The position numbers were made by a program, and so were the translations under genes. Source: Halomicrobium sp. LC1Hm (GTDB lineage Archaea > Halobacteriota > Halobacteria > Halobacteriales > Haloarculaceae). From it: a stretch of 64,000 bases of DNA. Position 1 is the stretch's first letter. Every line of letters begins with the position of its first letter. The stretch lies in NCBI RefSeq assembly GCF_009617995.1, contig NZ_CP044129.1, positions 930,001 to 994,000 on the forward strand, read 5' to 3'. Below the pieces are notes generated by a model. The model had not been told where the DNA came from and searched no databases. It was given only the letters and a program-made list of their open reading frames with translations. Of this stretch, positions 44,073 to 55,045 are shown piece after piece.

Positions 44073-44815
44073 TTAGCTCGTCGCCCCGTCCACGTCGACA
44101 CTCTGGGATCCCTCGGTCTCGCGCCCCAGCTGGGTCTTCAGCTGATCGAGTTCGCGATCGACCCGCTGTTCGGTCGAGCGCCGATCCAGTTCCCGGTCGA
44201 TCTCGTCGCCCTCTGCGAGCACGTCGTCGAGCGCACCGCTCGCTTCGAGCTCTTCGAGTGCGGCCGCTCTGGCCTCCATCTGCTCGGTCCGTTCGGTCGC
44301 GCGCTCGATGGCACGGTTCACGTCGGCCATGTCGCCGCCGACCCCGGTGAACGCCTCGGCGACGCGAGCCGACGCCTCGGCCGCCCCGTGGCGTGCCTTC
44401 AGCGTCTCCTTGTGGGTTCGGAACCCCTCGATTCGTCCCCGGAGGTCGACCTGGCGCTGGACGAGCTGGTCCTGCGCGCTTGCAGTCGGTCGATCTGTTC
44501 GTCCAGGCCAGCGATCTGATCGCTCGTCGCGTGTTTCTTCTCCAGGGCGCGCCTCGCCAGGTCCTCACGCTCCTGTCGGAGTGCTTCCTGACTCTGCTCG
44601 TCGTACTTCTCGACGGCCGCCCGCAGGCGTTTGCGGTGCATCTCCAGGCGCTTCTTCTGGGTGGTGAGGTCGGCGATGCCGCGATTGATCTCCTGGAGTT
44701 CGTCTCGGAGTTGTTCGTAGGAGTAGTCCAGTTGTGCGACGGGGTCTTCGACGCGGTTCAACAGGGCGTTGAGCCACGACCGGACGACGAAGCCAAACCG
44801 CCGGAGCAGACTCAC
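44073..44815 (-). pseudogene. pspA: PspA/IM30-family protein, interrupted by a frameshift
   Basis: The N-terminal part (MSLLRRFGFVVRSWLNALLN, then EQLRDELQEINRGIADL) is read in one frame from 44815. From about 44479 the family continues in another frame (QDQLVQRQVDLRGRIEGF, MADVNRAIERATERTEQ) to 44073. The break is at the GC-repeat CCTGCGCGCT (44471-44480). Together they make about 245 aa, the normal length of this membrane-stress coiled-coil protein. The gene is either recently broken or the site has a sequencing error. Confidence 0.8.
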
Positions 44816-45155
44816 GGGCGCTCCCTCCGTTCGATACGGTCGTGTCGGTCGGAGGCACTGTCCATGGATACACCAGAACGACGACCGAGCGGCGGTTAAT
44901 CGTGCTTTCGGGTGTGTGTTCAGGAACCGACCAGTTGCGTATCAGCGTCGTGTAAATAGTCAGCCAGTCGCCTCGATCAGAAAAGAACGGCAACGTCGTA
45001 AACCGAGAGTGTCACACGCTCTTGGCCCCGGGTGTGGCCGACGATCGGCCACGGAGATCCGCAGTCAGATCTTCATGCGGGCAGTTGTAGACGTTTACCC
45101 GGTCGATCGTACACCGTCGTGCGATCGATCCGGTACAGAACTACAACTGTCCGTA
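44816..45155. other. Intergenic region, mostly empty
   Basis: 340 nt between pspA and nrdJ. The last 80 nt are palindromic repeat copy D. In the rest I see only AT-richer pspA promoter sequence (about 44890-44960) and no gene. Confidence 0.5.
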
Positions 45156-45156
45156 T
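45075..45156. repeat. 82-nt palindromic intergenic repeat, copy D
   Basis: ATGCGGGCAGTTGTAG ... CTACAACTGTCCGTAT. Same length, ends and position relative to the stop codon as copy C: here it starts at the TGA of nrdJ. The interior differs from copy C in several positions but keeps its pairing. Confidence 0.75.
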
Positions 45157-48100
45157 CAACACTCCGACCAGCCACAGGACTCGCAGGTCTTGCAGCCTTC
45201 GGAGTAGTACAGCGACAGCGAGCTACACTCCGGACACTCCGGATTCTCGCCCGCGTCGATCAGTTCCTGCTGGTCGGCGTCGGTGGCCTCGCCCGGCGAC
45301 GACGGTTCTGTGCTCGCCGCGTCCGTGGCCGAACTGTCGGCGGTGACGGCACCGCCGTCGGTCTCGGGCACGTTCGGATCCGCACTGCCCGCCTCGTCTT
45401 CGGCCGTCTGTTCGAGCGTTGCCTGGTCCGGGTACGCCTTGTCGATCTCGTCGTCGAGATAGCGACGCATCGCCGTGCCGATGGCGTCGGGGATCGACTG
45501 GATCTGTTCGCCCTTGTCCCAGGCGACCTTGGGCGAGCGGATGCCCTGCAGTTCGTCTGCGATCTCCTTGGGATCGACGCCCGAACGGAGCGCCGTCGAG
45601 ATGGTCTTGGCCAGGGCCTCGGTGAAGGAGGCCGTAAAGCCGCCGGAGTTCCCGATGTTGGCGAACAGCTCGAAGGGCCGTTCCCGCTCGGGGTCCTCGT
45701 TGATGTTGACGTACAGCTTCCCGTAGCCGGTGTCGATGCGCTGGGTGACGCCGTGGAGCACGTCCGGTCGGCTCTGCTTTTCGGCGAACGGGCTGGTCTC
45801 GGGCTGCTCGCCGTCGGCCACTTCAAGCAGCGACTCGACCTGCTGATCGAGTGCGTCCTGCACGGCCTCGTGTTCGAGGAAGCCCTCGATGCCGTCGAAG
45901 ACCTCCTCGATCTGGGCGACGATCTCGCCCTCGTCCATGTCGGCGAATTCGGTGTTCTGGGCCCGCGTCGTCAGCACCTGCTTGCTGCGGGTGCCGTCGC
46001 GGTAGTAGGTGACGCCCTTGCCGCCGTGCTCGTAGATGTACTCGAACACGTCCCGGGCGTCCTCGATCGTGGAATCGTTGGGCGCGTTGACCGTCTTCGA
46101 GATCGCGGAGTCGACGCCCTGCTGGCAAGCACACTGGATGCCGGCGTGTTCTTTCGGCGTGAGGTCGCCGGTCGTGACGAACAGCTCACCGATCGCGTCG
46201 GGCACCGTCGAGAGGCCGTCGACCCCGTCGAAGGCGTTGTCGGCCATCTGCTCTTGGGCCTCCTCCTTGACGGCGTCGACGTCGATGTCGTTGGCCTCCA
46301 GCACGCGCAGGAAGTAGTCGTCGAACTCGACGAGCATCTCGTCGCCTTGCACGTCGTCGGAGACGTTCTTGTAGTAGGCGACGTTGTAGATCGGCTCACA
46401 GCCGCCGGTGGTGTTGCCCACCATCGAGGTGGTGCCCGTCGGCGCGATGGTCGTCGTGTTGTGGTTGCGGATCGGGAAGCCGTCTTCCCACTCGTCGGCG
46501 TCGAGGCCGGTCTGGGACTCGAACCACTCGCGGTACGCCGTCGGGTCCGCGTACTTGGAGTTGTCCCACTCGTCGAAGGTGTCGCGGTCCTGCGCGAGTT
46601 CGTGGCTGGCCCACTTCGAGCCGTGGTTGATCTGGCGCATGATCTGGCGGGCGATCTCGTCGCCCTCGTCGGAGCCGTACTTGACCCCGAGCTGGATGTA
46701 CAGCTGGGCCAGTCCCATGATGCCCAGCCCGATCTTGCGCATCTCTCGGACCTTCTCCTCGATCTTCTCGACCGGGAAGTCCGACATCGTGACGACGTTT
46801 TCGAGGAAGCGCGTGCCCAGCTCGATGCGGCGCTGGAACTCGTCGTTGTCCAGCGCGTCGTCGAGGAAGGCGTCGACGGCGTCTTCGAGGCTGTCGTACT
46901 CGTCGGCGTGTTGCTGGGACCAGACACGCCAGTCCGGGGCGTCCTGGTCGGCCAGCGTCGAGAGGTTGATGTGCCCGAGGTTACAGGCCTCGTACTCCTC
47001 CAGGGGCTGTTCTCCGCAGTTGTGAACGACGAGACCGTTGGCGACGAACGAGTTCGTGTCCGGTTCCGTCAGGTCGTAGACGGATTCGTGTCCGTCGGGG
47101 TCGACTGATTCGACCGTCGCCTCGAAGCGCTCGCTGTACGGGCCACGGTCGTAGCTTTCGAGGCGCTCGGCGAGTGCCTCGTTCTTCGAGTCCAGCAGGA
47201 ACCCGATTTCGTCACGGAAGCGGACGAGATTGTCCTTGGCGATGACGAGATCGTGGTCGGCCTGTCGGTCGTACATCGCAGTGTCACCGTTTCCGTCAGG
47301 GAGTTCCTGTGGACCCGCTTCGTGGCGTTTTTCGTATATTTTGCTCGCGATTCCGAAGTTCAACAGGAGCGTCTGTACCTGCTTGAGCAGATCTGTGCTG
47401 GTACTCGTAAGCCGGATGGAGTTGCCCTTCTCTTTCTTACCCTGGACGCCACCATCGGCAGTGAACAGCGCACGGAGGAATCCACGGGCCATCTCCTCGC
47501 TGCCTCGCATCACAGCATCGGGGACTTGTAGCTTTTCGTCGACGAGCCCGATCTCTTGGGCTATCTCGTAGAGTCTGGCCGACCGAACGCGCTGTTCGAC
47601 TGCTTGTGCGCCGCGGTAGTCGTCGTCTCGCGAGATTTCGCTGACGCCGACATCGTAGTTTGCGTTCCCGGCCGGTGCGCGAACGATGTCGTTCACGTCT
47701 GCGGCGAATTGCTCCGAGATTTCGGAATCTTCGTCGTAGAAGTTCAAGACGGCCCGTTCTTCACCGTGCTTGAGGTGGCCGTCACCCACGAGCCATCCGA
47801 GGACACGTCCCTCTTCGCCCGATCCGTGCTGACCGAACTCACCTTTCCGATTCTGGATGTTGACTGTATCGCCCGCGTCGAGATCTTGGGCTTCGATCCA
47901 GCCGTCGTCGGTCATGACACGATGATCGGCGGTCAGGCGAAGTTCGTACCCCTCTTCGGTCGTGAGCTTGTAGACATCTTTCTCGCCGGTCTTGTAGACG
48001 CTGCTGGCCTCTTTGACACGATCCTCGCTCAAACGGCCGTCGACCACGATGTCGCGTGCAACGCCCTGCTCGTAGAGTTCTTCGGCAGGAATTAGGCCGT

Positions 48101-49433
48101 TTTCAGTACTGACAAGTGTGTCACCCGTGACACACGGATTCGTCGCGAGGATGCGGTGATCTGGGTGTTCCTCCACGTCGAAGGAGTGTTGCTTGTTGAC
48201 GCGTTCGAGGTAGATCACGCCCGGTTCGCCGTTCTCGTGTGCGCCGCCGATGATGCGTTCCCAGAGCTTCTCGGCGGGGATCGACAGCACTTCGCCGGCC
48301 TCGACGTACTCGCCGAGGTCGAACATCTCGTACAGTTCCGCGGTCTCCTCGGTGGCGACGTGGGGCTCGTTCGTCCGCGGGTTGGTGAAGGTAAACTCCT
48401 CGCCGGCCTGCAGCGCGTCCATGAAGTCGTCGGTGATGCCGACGGAGATGTTGAAGTTCGAGAGGTGGCCCTCGACGGCGTTGCGGAGGTGCTTCGGGAC
48501 TTTGCCGTCCTCGTCGATGAGTTCGCGGGCCTCCTCCAGGGCCTCGGCGAAGGAGTTGTGTGTGAAGTCGTCGGGGTCGTTCAGTCGCAGGGTCTCGGCC
48601 AGCGAGACGTCCTTGTTTTTGGCGTGGATGAACTGGATGACGTCGGGGTGGGAGACGCGCATGACGCCCATCTGCGCGCCACGGCGGGCACCACCCTGTG
48701 CGATCGTCTCGCACATCTGGTCGTACGTGCGCATGAACGTGATCGGGCCCGAAGCGATGCCGCCGGTCGAGCCGACCTGATCGCCGTATGGCCGCAGTTG
48801 CCAGAAGGCGTATCCCATGCCGCCGCCGGACTGGAAGACCTGTGCGGCCTCCTTGGCGGTCTGGTGGATGTCGTCGATGTCGTCGCCGGGCGAGTCGACG
48901 AAACAGGCAGAGAGCTGCTGGAGTTCGTCGCCCGCGTTCATCAGCGTCGGCGAGTTCGGCATGAACGAAAGGTTCTCCATCGCGTCCTGGAACTCGCCGG
49001 CCACGTTCTCGACGTGGTCTCGTACCTCGTCGGGCAGCTCCGGGACGACGGTGTCGTAGGCGAACTTGTTGACGTTGTACACCGACAGCTCGGTCTCGGT
49101 GTCGTTGCCGACGGTGGTGCCCTTGCCGAACACGTCCCCGGCGAGTTCGTCACGCCGCGGGTGGTCGGGTTTGAGCTGGTCCGGCGTGACCGTCACGTCG
49201 ACGCCCCGTTTGTCGGCTTCGAAGACGGCTTCGGCCAGGGCGACGTTCTTGGCGACCCGATCGAACAGATCCTCCTGCTGTTCGATCAACTCGCCGTCGG
49301 CGTCCTTGCGGAGATAGCGGGCGGGCAGAATGTTGTGGTAGGCGTTGCCAGTGAGTCGGTCTTCGAGCGTGTCGCCGGTCGTTCGCTTGATCGGCAGCTG
49401 TACCTCGTCGGCACCTGCGTCGGCGTCGCTCAT
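45156..49433 (-). CDS. nrdJ: Adenosylcobalamin-dependent ribonucleotide reductase (class II) with intein
   Basis: 1425-aa precursor from the ATG giving MSDADAGADEVQLPI; 1053 aa after intein removal. Reduces ribonucleotides to deoxyribonucleotides. The catalytic barrel includes FMPNSPTLMNAG, QQLSACFVDSPGDD, the active-site NPC-GE (split by the intein), and APTGTTSMVGNTTGG (specificity loop). The C-terminus carries CPEC...GCKTCESCGWSEC, a zinc/redox cysteine tail. A TATA-like GTATTTAGC lies about 110 nt upstream. Confidence 0.93.
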   Translation of the reverse strand: MSDADAGADEVQLPIKRTTGDTLEDRLTGNAYHNILPARYLRKDADGELIEQQEDLFDRVAKNVALAEAVFEADKRGVDVTVTPDQLKPDHPRRDELAGDVFGKGTTVGNDTETELSVYNVNKFAYDTVVPELPDEVRDHVENVAGEFQDAMENLSFMPNSPTLMNAGDELQQLSACFVDSPGDDIDDIHQTAKEAAQVFQSGGGMGYAFWQLRPYGDQVGSTGGIASGPITFMRTYDQMCETIAQGGARRGAQMGVMRVSHPDVIQFIHAKNKDVSLAETLRLNDPDDFTHNSFAEALEEARELIDEDGKVPKHLRNAVEGHLSNFNISVGITDDFMDALQAGEEFTFTNPRTNEPHVATEETAELYEMFDLGEYVEAGEVLSIPAEKLWERIIGGAHENGEPGVIYLERVNKQHSFDVEEHPDHRILATNPCVTGDTLVSTENGLIPAEELYEQGVARDIVVDGRLSEDRVKEASSVYKTGEKDVYKLTTEEGYELRLTADHRVMTDDGWIEAQDLDAGDTVNIQNRKGEFGQHGSGEEGRVLGWLVGDGHLKHGEERAVLNFYDEDSEISEQFAADVNDIVRAPAGNANYDVGVSEISRDDDYRGAQAVEQRVRSARLYEIAQEIGLVDEKLQVPDAVMRGSEEMARGFLRALFTADGGVQGKKEKGNSIRLTSTSTDLLKQVQTLLLNFGIASKIYEKRHEAGPQELPDGNGDTAMYDRQADHDLVIAKDNLVRFRDEIGFLLDSKNEALAERLESYDRGPYSERFEATVESVDPDGHESVYDLTEPDTNSFVANGLVVHNCGEQPLEEYEACNLGHINLSTLADQDAPDWRVWSQQHADEYDSLEDAVDAFLDDALDNDEFQRRIELGTRFLENVVTMSDFPVEKIEEKVREMRKIGLGIMGLAQLYIQLGVKYGSDEGDEIARQIMRQINHGSKWASHELAQDRDTFDEWDNSKYADPTAYREWFESQTGLDADEWEDGFPIRNHNTTTIAPTGTTSMVGNTTGGCEPIYNVAYYKNVSDDVQGDEMLVEFDDYFLRVLEANDIDVDAVKEEAQEQMADNAFDGVDGLSTVPDAIGELFVTTGDLTPKEHAGIQCACQQGVDSAISKTVNAPNDSTIEDARDVFEYIYEHGGKGVTYYRDGTRSKQVLTTRAQNTEFADMDEGEIVAQIEEVFDGIEGFLEHEAVQDALDQQVESLLEVADGEQPETSPFAEKQSRPDVLHGVTQRIDTGYGKLYVNINEDPERERPFELFANIGNSGGFTASFTEALAKTISTALRSGVDPKEIADELQGIRSPKVAWDKGEQIQSIPDAIGTAMRRYLDDEIDKAYPDQATLEQTAEDEAGSADPNVPETDGGAVTADSSATDAASTEPSSPGEATDADQQELIDAGENPECPECSSLSLYYSEGCKTCESCGWSEC
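47019..48134 (-). other. Intein in nrdJ with LAGLIDADG homing endonuclease
   Basis: 372 aa (precursor residues 434-805). Starts with Cys (CVTGDTLVSTENGLI), block B is RLTADHRVMT, the endonuclease has two helices LGWLVGDGHL and RGFLRALFTADGG, and it ends VVHN followed by Cys+1 of the extein. The insertion separates NP from the radical-site CGE of the reductase, so activity requires splicing. Homing endonuclease acids (GDG, ADG) are both present. Confidence 0.92.
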
Positions 49434-49961
49434 TCCTCGGTCCTCCTGCCGACAGTGGCCGTCTGTCGGGCGATACCCCTCTCGATGGTACGTGTAGATC
49501 CTCTCATTCGTAACGACGGTTGTGTTTGCACGGATTGCTAAATACCCAGCGATACGTGTCCCCGCGGGCACGCGACGGGGGAGAGACCGCCGGGTGGTTT
49601 CGACGCTATGCGAAGTATCACTGGTGGGTAATATCAGCCACGATCCAGCGGGCAGCGCACGCGATTCGCTGTACGGTACATAGCAAACGCCGATAGCATA
49701 TTAATGGAGCGAGACCGGAGTGAAAGTGAAAAGCGGCTCCCGAAAACCACCAGACGAGGGCCGAAATTTCAGTCGAAACCATTGGGGGTTTCGACTGGAG
49801 ATTCCACGGACGGCCGGCGATCCTCGCCGGCCGATCACGCTGCGCCGTCGTCGTTCAGTCTTGCATTTTTTGTTTCTGATACGTTCGACGTGTCCCGGCG
49901 CGGCGACGCGGCGAGAGGGGCCGGCGACAAAGCATATGCCGGTGGGCGGTGAGTAGCCGGT
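49434..49961. other. Intergenic region upstream of nrdJ
   Basis: 528 nt. Contains the nrdJ promoter (minus strand) near 49538-49546, an AT-rich block at 49680-49700 (CGATAGCATATTAATGG), and GC-rich sequence with no convincing gene. I see no clear riboswitch. Confidence 0.4.
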
Positions 49962-50144
49962 ATGCTCCTGACTATCGGTGGGTTCGGAACGATCCCCGCC
50001 CTGCTGGTCGGCCTCGCCGCGCTGGCTGTCGTGATCTTGATCGGGCGGATCGTCCTCAAGTTCGCGTGGCGTCTGGTCGTTCTCGCCGCGGTCGCCGTCG
50101 GCGTGCTCTACTTGCTCGGACTGCTCGGCATCTCCGTGCTCTGA
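49962..50144 (+). CDS. Small hydrophobic membrane protein
   Basis: 60 aa, nearly all hydrophobic: two helices about 8-28 (GTIPALLVGLAALAVVILIG) and 36-58 (WRLVVLAAVAVGVLYLLGLL) with a short basic link. It ends 26 nt before the convergent trpG stop. Function unknown. Confidence 0.6.
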   Translation: MLLTIGGFGTIPALLVGLAALAVVILIGRIVLKFAWRLVVLAAVAVGVLYLLGLLGISVL

Positions 50145-50170
50145 CCCGGATCGACACCGACGACAGCAGT

Positions 50171-50784
50171 TCAGAGGCCGTCGAGGAAGTTCTCGATGAG
50201 GTCGTGGCCGACTGCAGTCAACACCGATTCGGGGTGGAACTGCACCGCTTCGATCGGGTGCTCGCGGTGGCGGACACCCATCACCAGTTCGACCGTCCCG
50301 TCGTCGGTCGCCACGTCGGTCGTGGCCGTCACGTCGAAGCAGTCGGGCACCTCGTCGGCGATCAGCGAGTGGTAGCGACCGGCCTGGAACCCCTGATCGA
50401 GTCCGGCGAAGACCCCCTCGCCGTCGTGGTCGATCGGGAACGCCTTCCCGTGGATCGGTTCGGGCGCGCGGCCGACCGTCCCGCCGTACTCGTAGACGGC
50501 GGCTTCCAGGCCCAGACAGACCCCGAGCGTCGGGACTTCGGGGCCGACTTCTCGCAGCACGGCCATCGTGACGCCCACGTCGCGGTCGTTCTTCGGGTGG
50601 CCCGGACCGGGCGAGACGACGATCGCGTCCGGATCGACGGCCCGGACCTCGGCGAGTGTCGCCGTGTTGCGCAGTACCTCGGTGTCGGCGTGTTCCGAGA
50701 CGTACTCGACGAGATTGTAGGTAAAGGAGTCGAAGTTGTCGACGAACAGCACCGTCGGTCGGTCGCCGTCGGCCGCCTCGTCGC

Positions 50785-50788
<4 letters not shown>
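50171..50788 (-). CDS. trpG: Anthranilate synthase component II (glutamine amidotransferase)
   Basis: 205 aa. Class I amidotransferase: FVDNFDSFTYNLV start, oxyanion loop SPGPGHP, nucleophile Cys in TLGVCLGLEA, and His-Glu pair in VQFHPES. Supplies ammonia from glutamine to TrpE. Last gene of the trpDFEG operon; its ATG overlaps the trpE stop by 4 nt. Confidence 0.93.
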
Positions 50789-52400
<1,612 letters not shown>

Positions 52401-52404
<4 letters not shown>

Positions 52405-53057
52405 TGTCCCGCCTCCACGGCCGCGGCGTCGGCGCGCTTTGCCTGCTGGACGAACGCCCGGACGGCGTCGTGGTCCTTGACGCCGCCTTCGGCCTCCACG
52501 CCGGAGGCCACGTCGACGCCGAACGGTCGGACCGTCCCGACGGCCTCGGCCACGTTCTCGGGCGTGAGTCCGCCCGCGAGGACGACCGGCGCGTCCAGCG
52601 TGTCGACGATCTCCCGCGTCCGGTCCCAGTCGTGGGTCTCGCCGGTGCCGCCGCCGCCCTCGGCGTCGACCGAGTCCACGAGGAGAGCGTCCGCCGCGTC
52701 GGCGTACGCCTCGATCTCGGCGTGGTCGGCGTCGACGACGGCCACCACCTTCGCGTCGACCCGGCGGCGGAGTGCGCCCAGCTCCGACGGCGTCAGTCCG
52801 TCGTGGATCTGCACCACGTCTGGCTGGACGGTCTCGACGCGGCGGGCCACGGACTGGACGGCCTCGGGCATCGTCACCAGCACGCTCGTCACGAGCGGTG
52901 GCACGCCAGCCACGAGCGCGGCCGCGGTCTCGTCGTCGACCTCGCGGGGCGTGTCCACGCTGACGCCGTTGATGACACCGACCGCGTCTGCGCCCGCGGC
53001 GACGACGGCCTCGCGGTCCTCGCGGCGAGTGATACCACAGACCTTGACCCGCGTCAT
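52401..53057 (-). CDS. trpF: Phosphoribosylanthranilate isomerase
   Basis: 218 aa. (beta/alpha)8 barrel: VKVCGITR contains the catalytic Cys, VDADHAEIEAYAD and LLVDS hold the acidic residues, LAGGLTPENV and GVDVASGVEAEGGVKD bind phosphate. Its ATG overlaps the trpD stop by 4 nt. Confidence 0.93.
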
Positions 53058-54052
53058 GCCTCGCCTCTGAGCTCGTCGAACTTCCGGGCGGCGTCGCCGG
53101 ACTCGATCGCCTCGCGAGCCGCCTCGACGCCGGCCTCGTGGCTGTCGGCTTCACCGGCGACGTAGATCGCCGCGCCCGCGTTCGCGAGGATGATGTCCTG
53201 TTTCGGGCCGGTGACGGTCCCCTCGACGATTCCTCGCAGGTCCTCGGCGTTCGCTTCGGGCGTGCCGCCGGACACGTCCTCGATGTCGGCCGTCGTCAGT
53301 CCGATGTCTTCCGGCACGAGCGTGTACTCCTCGATCTCGGAGCCGGTGACCTCTGCGACGACGGTCTCTCCGTGGATCGCGATCTCGTCGAGCCCCGATC
53401 CGTGGACGACCATCGCTCGCTCGACGTCCATCCGGGCCAGCGCCTCCGCGATCGTCGGCACGAGGGCCGGATCGTAGACGCCGAGCACCTGCGCGTCCGC
53501 ACCGGCGGGGTTGGTCAGCGGTCCGAGGATGTTGAAGATGGTCCGCATGCCGAGTTCCTTGCGCGGGCCGATGACGGCCTTCATCGCCGGGTGGAAGACG
53601 GGCGCGAGCATGAACCCGATCCCGTCGTCCTCGATGGCCTGCTCGACCTGTGGCGGTTCGGCCTCCACGTCGACGCCGGCCACCTCCAGTACGTCCGCGC
53701 TCCCCGACGAGGAGGAGACGGAGTAGTTGCCGTGCTTGGCGATGGGGACGCCGGCACCCGCGGCGACCATCGTGCTCGTCGTCGAGACGTTGATCGTGTC
53801 GTAGTCGTCGCCGCCGGTGCCACAGGTGTCGACCAGCGGCCTCCGGTCGGGGTCGATCGTCCGCGCGGCGTCGCGCATCCCCTCGGCGAAGCCGGCGATC
53901 TCGGCCACGGTCTCTCCTTTCGCCCGCAGACCGGTCAGCAACGCCCCGATCTGGGCCTCCGTGGCGTCCTCGAAGACCGCCGTCGCGGCCTCGCGAGCCT
54001 GTTCCTGCGTCAGATCCTCGCCCTCCGTCACGCGCTCGATGTATTCCTGCAT
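53054..54052 (-). CDS. trpD: Anthranilate phosphoribosyltransferase
   Basis: 332 aa from the ATG giving MQEYIERVTEGEDLTQEQA. Joins anthranilate and PRPP. DTCGTGGDDYDTINVST is the PRPP loop, KHGNYSVSSSSGSAD the second substrate loop. In-frame codons upstream of the ATG contain the operon promoter and are not translated. First gene of trpDFEG. Confidence 0.94.
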   Translation of the reverse strand: MQEYIERVTEGEDLTQEQAREAATAVFEDATEAQIGALLTGLRAKGETVAEIAGFAEGMRDAARTIDPDRRPLVDTCGTGGDDYDTINVSTTSTMVAAGAGVPIAKHGNYSVSSSSGSADVLEVAGVDVEAEPPQVEQAIEDDGIGFMLAPVFHPAMKAVIGPRKELGMRTIFNILGPLTNPAGADAQVLGVYDPALVPTIAEALARMDVERAMVVHGSGLDEIAIHGETVVAEVTGSEIEEYTLVPEDIGLTTADIEDVSGGTPEANAEDLRGIVEGTVTGPKQDIILANAGAAIYVAGEADSHEAGVEAAREAIESGDAARKFDELRGEA

Positions 54053-54083
54053 TGTGGTCACCAATGGACTCTTTCGTGTTGTA

Positions 54084-54101
54084 ATGTACAACCTCGTACA
54101 T
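54084..54101. promoter_or_regulatory. TRP-box-like operator at the trpDFEG promoter
   Basis: ATGTAC-AACCTC-GTACAT is a perfect inverted repeat just downstream of a BRE/TATA (CTTATTTGG on the minus strand, 54102-54110). It contains TGTACA, the consensus box of the archaeal repressor TrpY known from Methanothermobacter. A repressor here would block the transcription start. Confidence 0.6.
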
Positions 54102-54287
54102 CCAAATAAGGCTGTCGGGACCACGTGACGGGTTCGATATCGGGACATCGGCCGAGCGGACACGCCGTGTCCCTCGAATCGCGCTCGACCGCACCATGCC
54201 CACAACCCACAGACGGCGCTGGGATTCGCTTTCGAAACATTCAATTATACCCCTCTGCAACGGATGAGTGTAGATAGAAGCCAACGC

Positions 54288-54361
54288 GGGTTGGTGGTCT
54301 AGTTGGTTATGACACCTCCTTGACATGGAGGAGGCCGGCGGTTCAAATCCGCCCCAACCCA
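54288..54361 (+). tRNA. tRNA-Val (GAC)
   Basis: 74 nt. Acceptor GGGTTGG/CCAACCC, anticodon stem CCTCC/GGAGG with loop TTGACAT, giving anticodon GAC; T arm GGCGG-TTCAAAT-CCGCC. No intron. CCA not encoded. Confidence 0.95.
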
Positions 54362-54608
54362 TTCTCTGATTCCTCGCGACGACGAGCGGAGCGATTCGTT
54401 CGCCGGTCTGGATTCCGCCCCAGTCGACAGACGGCACCGCTTCGGGGACACTTCCTCGTGAGTGTTGCGTGTGGCTCGGCGATGCCCCCTCGAAGCCGGC
54501 GTTTCGAAACCGCCGCTGGACGACGGTGTGGCGGCTGTGTCACAATTTTTCACGTGCGATACCGCCGGTCCCAATAGCTTCATACGCCGTCCGCCAGAGT
54601 GTGTCCAC

Positions 54609-54965
54609 ATGGACGAGACGATCAGCTCACGTCGGCCGTTCGAACAGTTCGTGTTGCTGGCGGTCGCCGAACTGACCATCGAAGGGGAGACTCCGGTCCA
54701 GTCCCACGTGGTGACAGAGACGATCAAGGACCAGCTCGATACGGTCGCTCGTGATCCGTTCGGCGGCATCGAACGACAGGCGGTCGTGTCGGCGCTGGGA
54801 TCGCTCGCGGCGGACGACCTCCTGTCGACCGAGCGAACCACGTCGGCGACGGGGAAGGGGCGGCCGGCCTACGACGCCGAGGTCGGCGTGAAGACGATCG
54901 TGGAGACACTCCTGGACGACGACACGGTCGGTCCCTACGCCGAGCGCCTGCAAACGACAGTCTGA
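54609..54965 (+). CDS. Winged-helix-like haloarchaeal regulator
   Basis: 118 aa from the ATG giving MDETISSRRPFEQFVLLAVA. Helical, with a winged-helix pattern (ETPVQSHVVTETIKDQL, RQAVVSALGSLAADDLL then a wing KGRPAYDAEVG). No ligand-binding part. Probably a DNA-binding protein of unknown targets. Confidence 0.65.
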   Translation: MDETISSRRPFEQFVLLAVAELTIEGETPVQSHVVTETIKDQLDTVARDPFGGIERQAVVSALGSLAADDLLSTERTTSATGKGRPAYDAEVGVKTIVETLLDDDTVGPYAERLQTTV

Positions 54966-55045
54966 GCGCCGTCTCTCCACCGCGGGGCTGTCGATCGGCG
55001 TCTCGGAACGAAATCCACTTGCAGATAGCCAACCGACCTCCGCGT

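Noticed and set aside
44769-47108. Very long plus-strand frame opposite nrdJ
   Set aside because: Antisense frames are common in GC-rich haloarchaeal genes; the minus strand encodes a complete conserved enzyme.
49704-49956. Two overlapping frames of about 80 codons upstream of the small membrane protein
   Set aside because: Arg/Pro/Ser-rich composition typical of out-of-frame GC-rich DNA, and no promoter.
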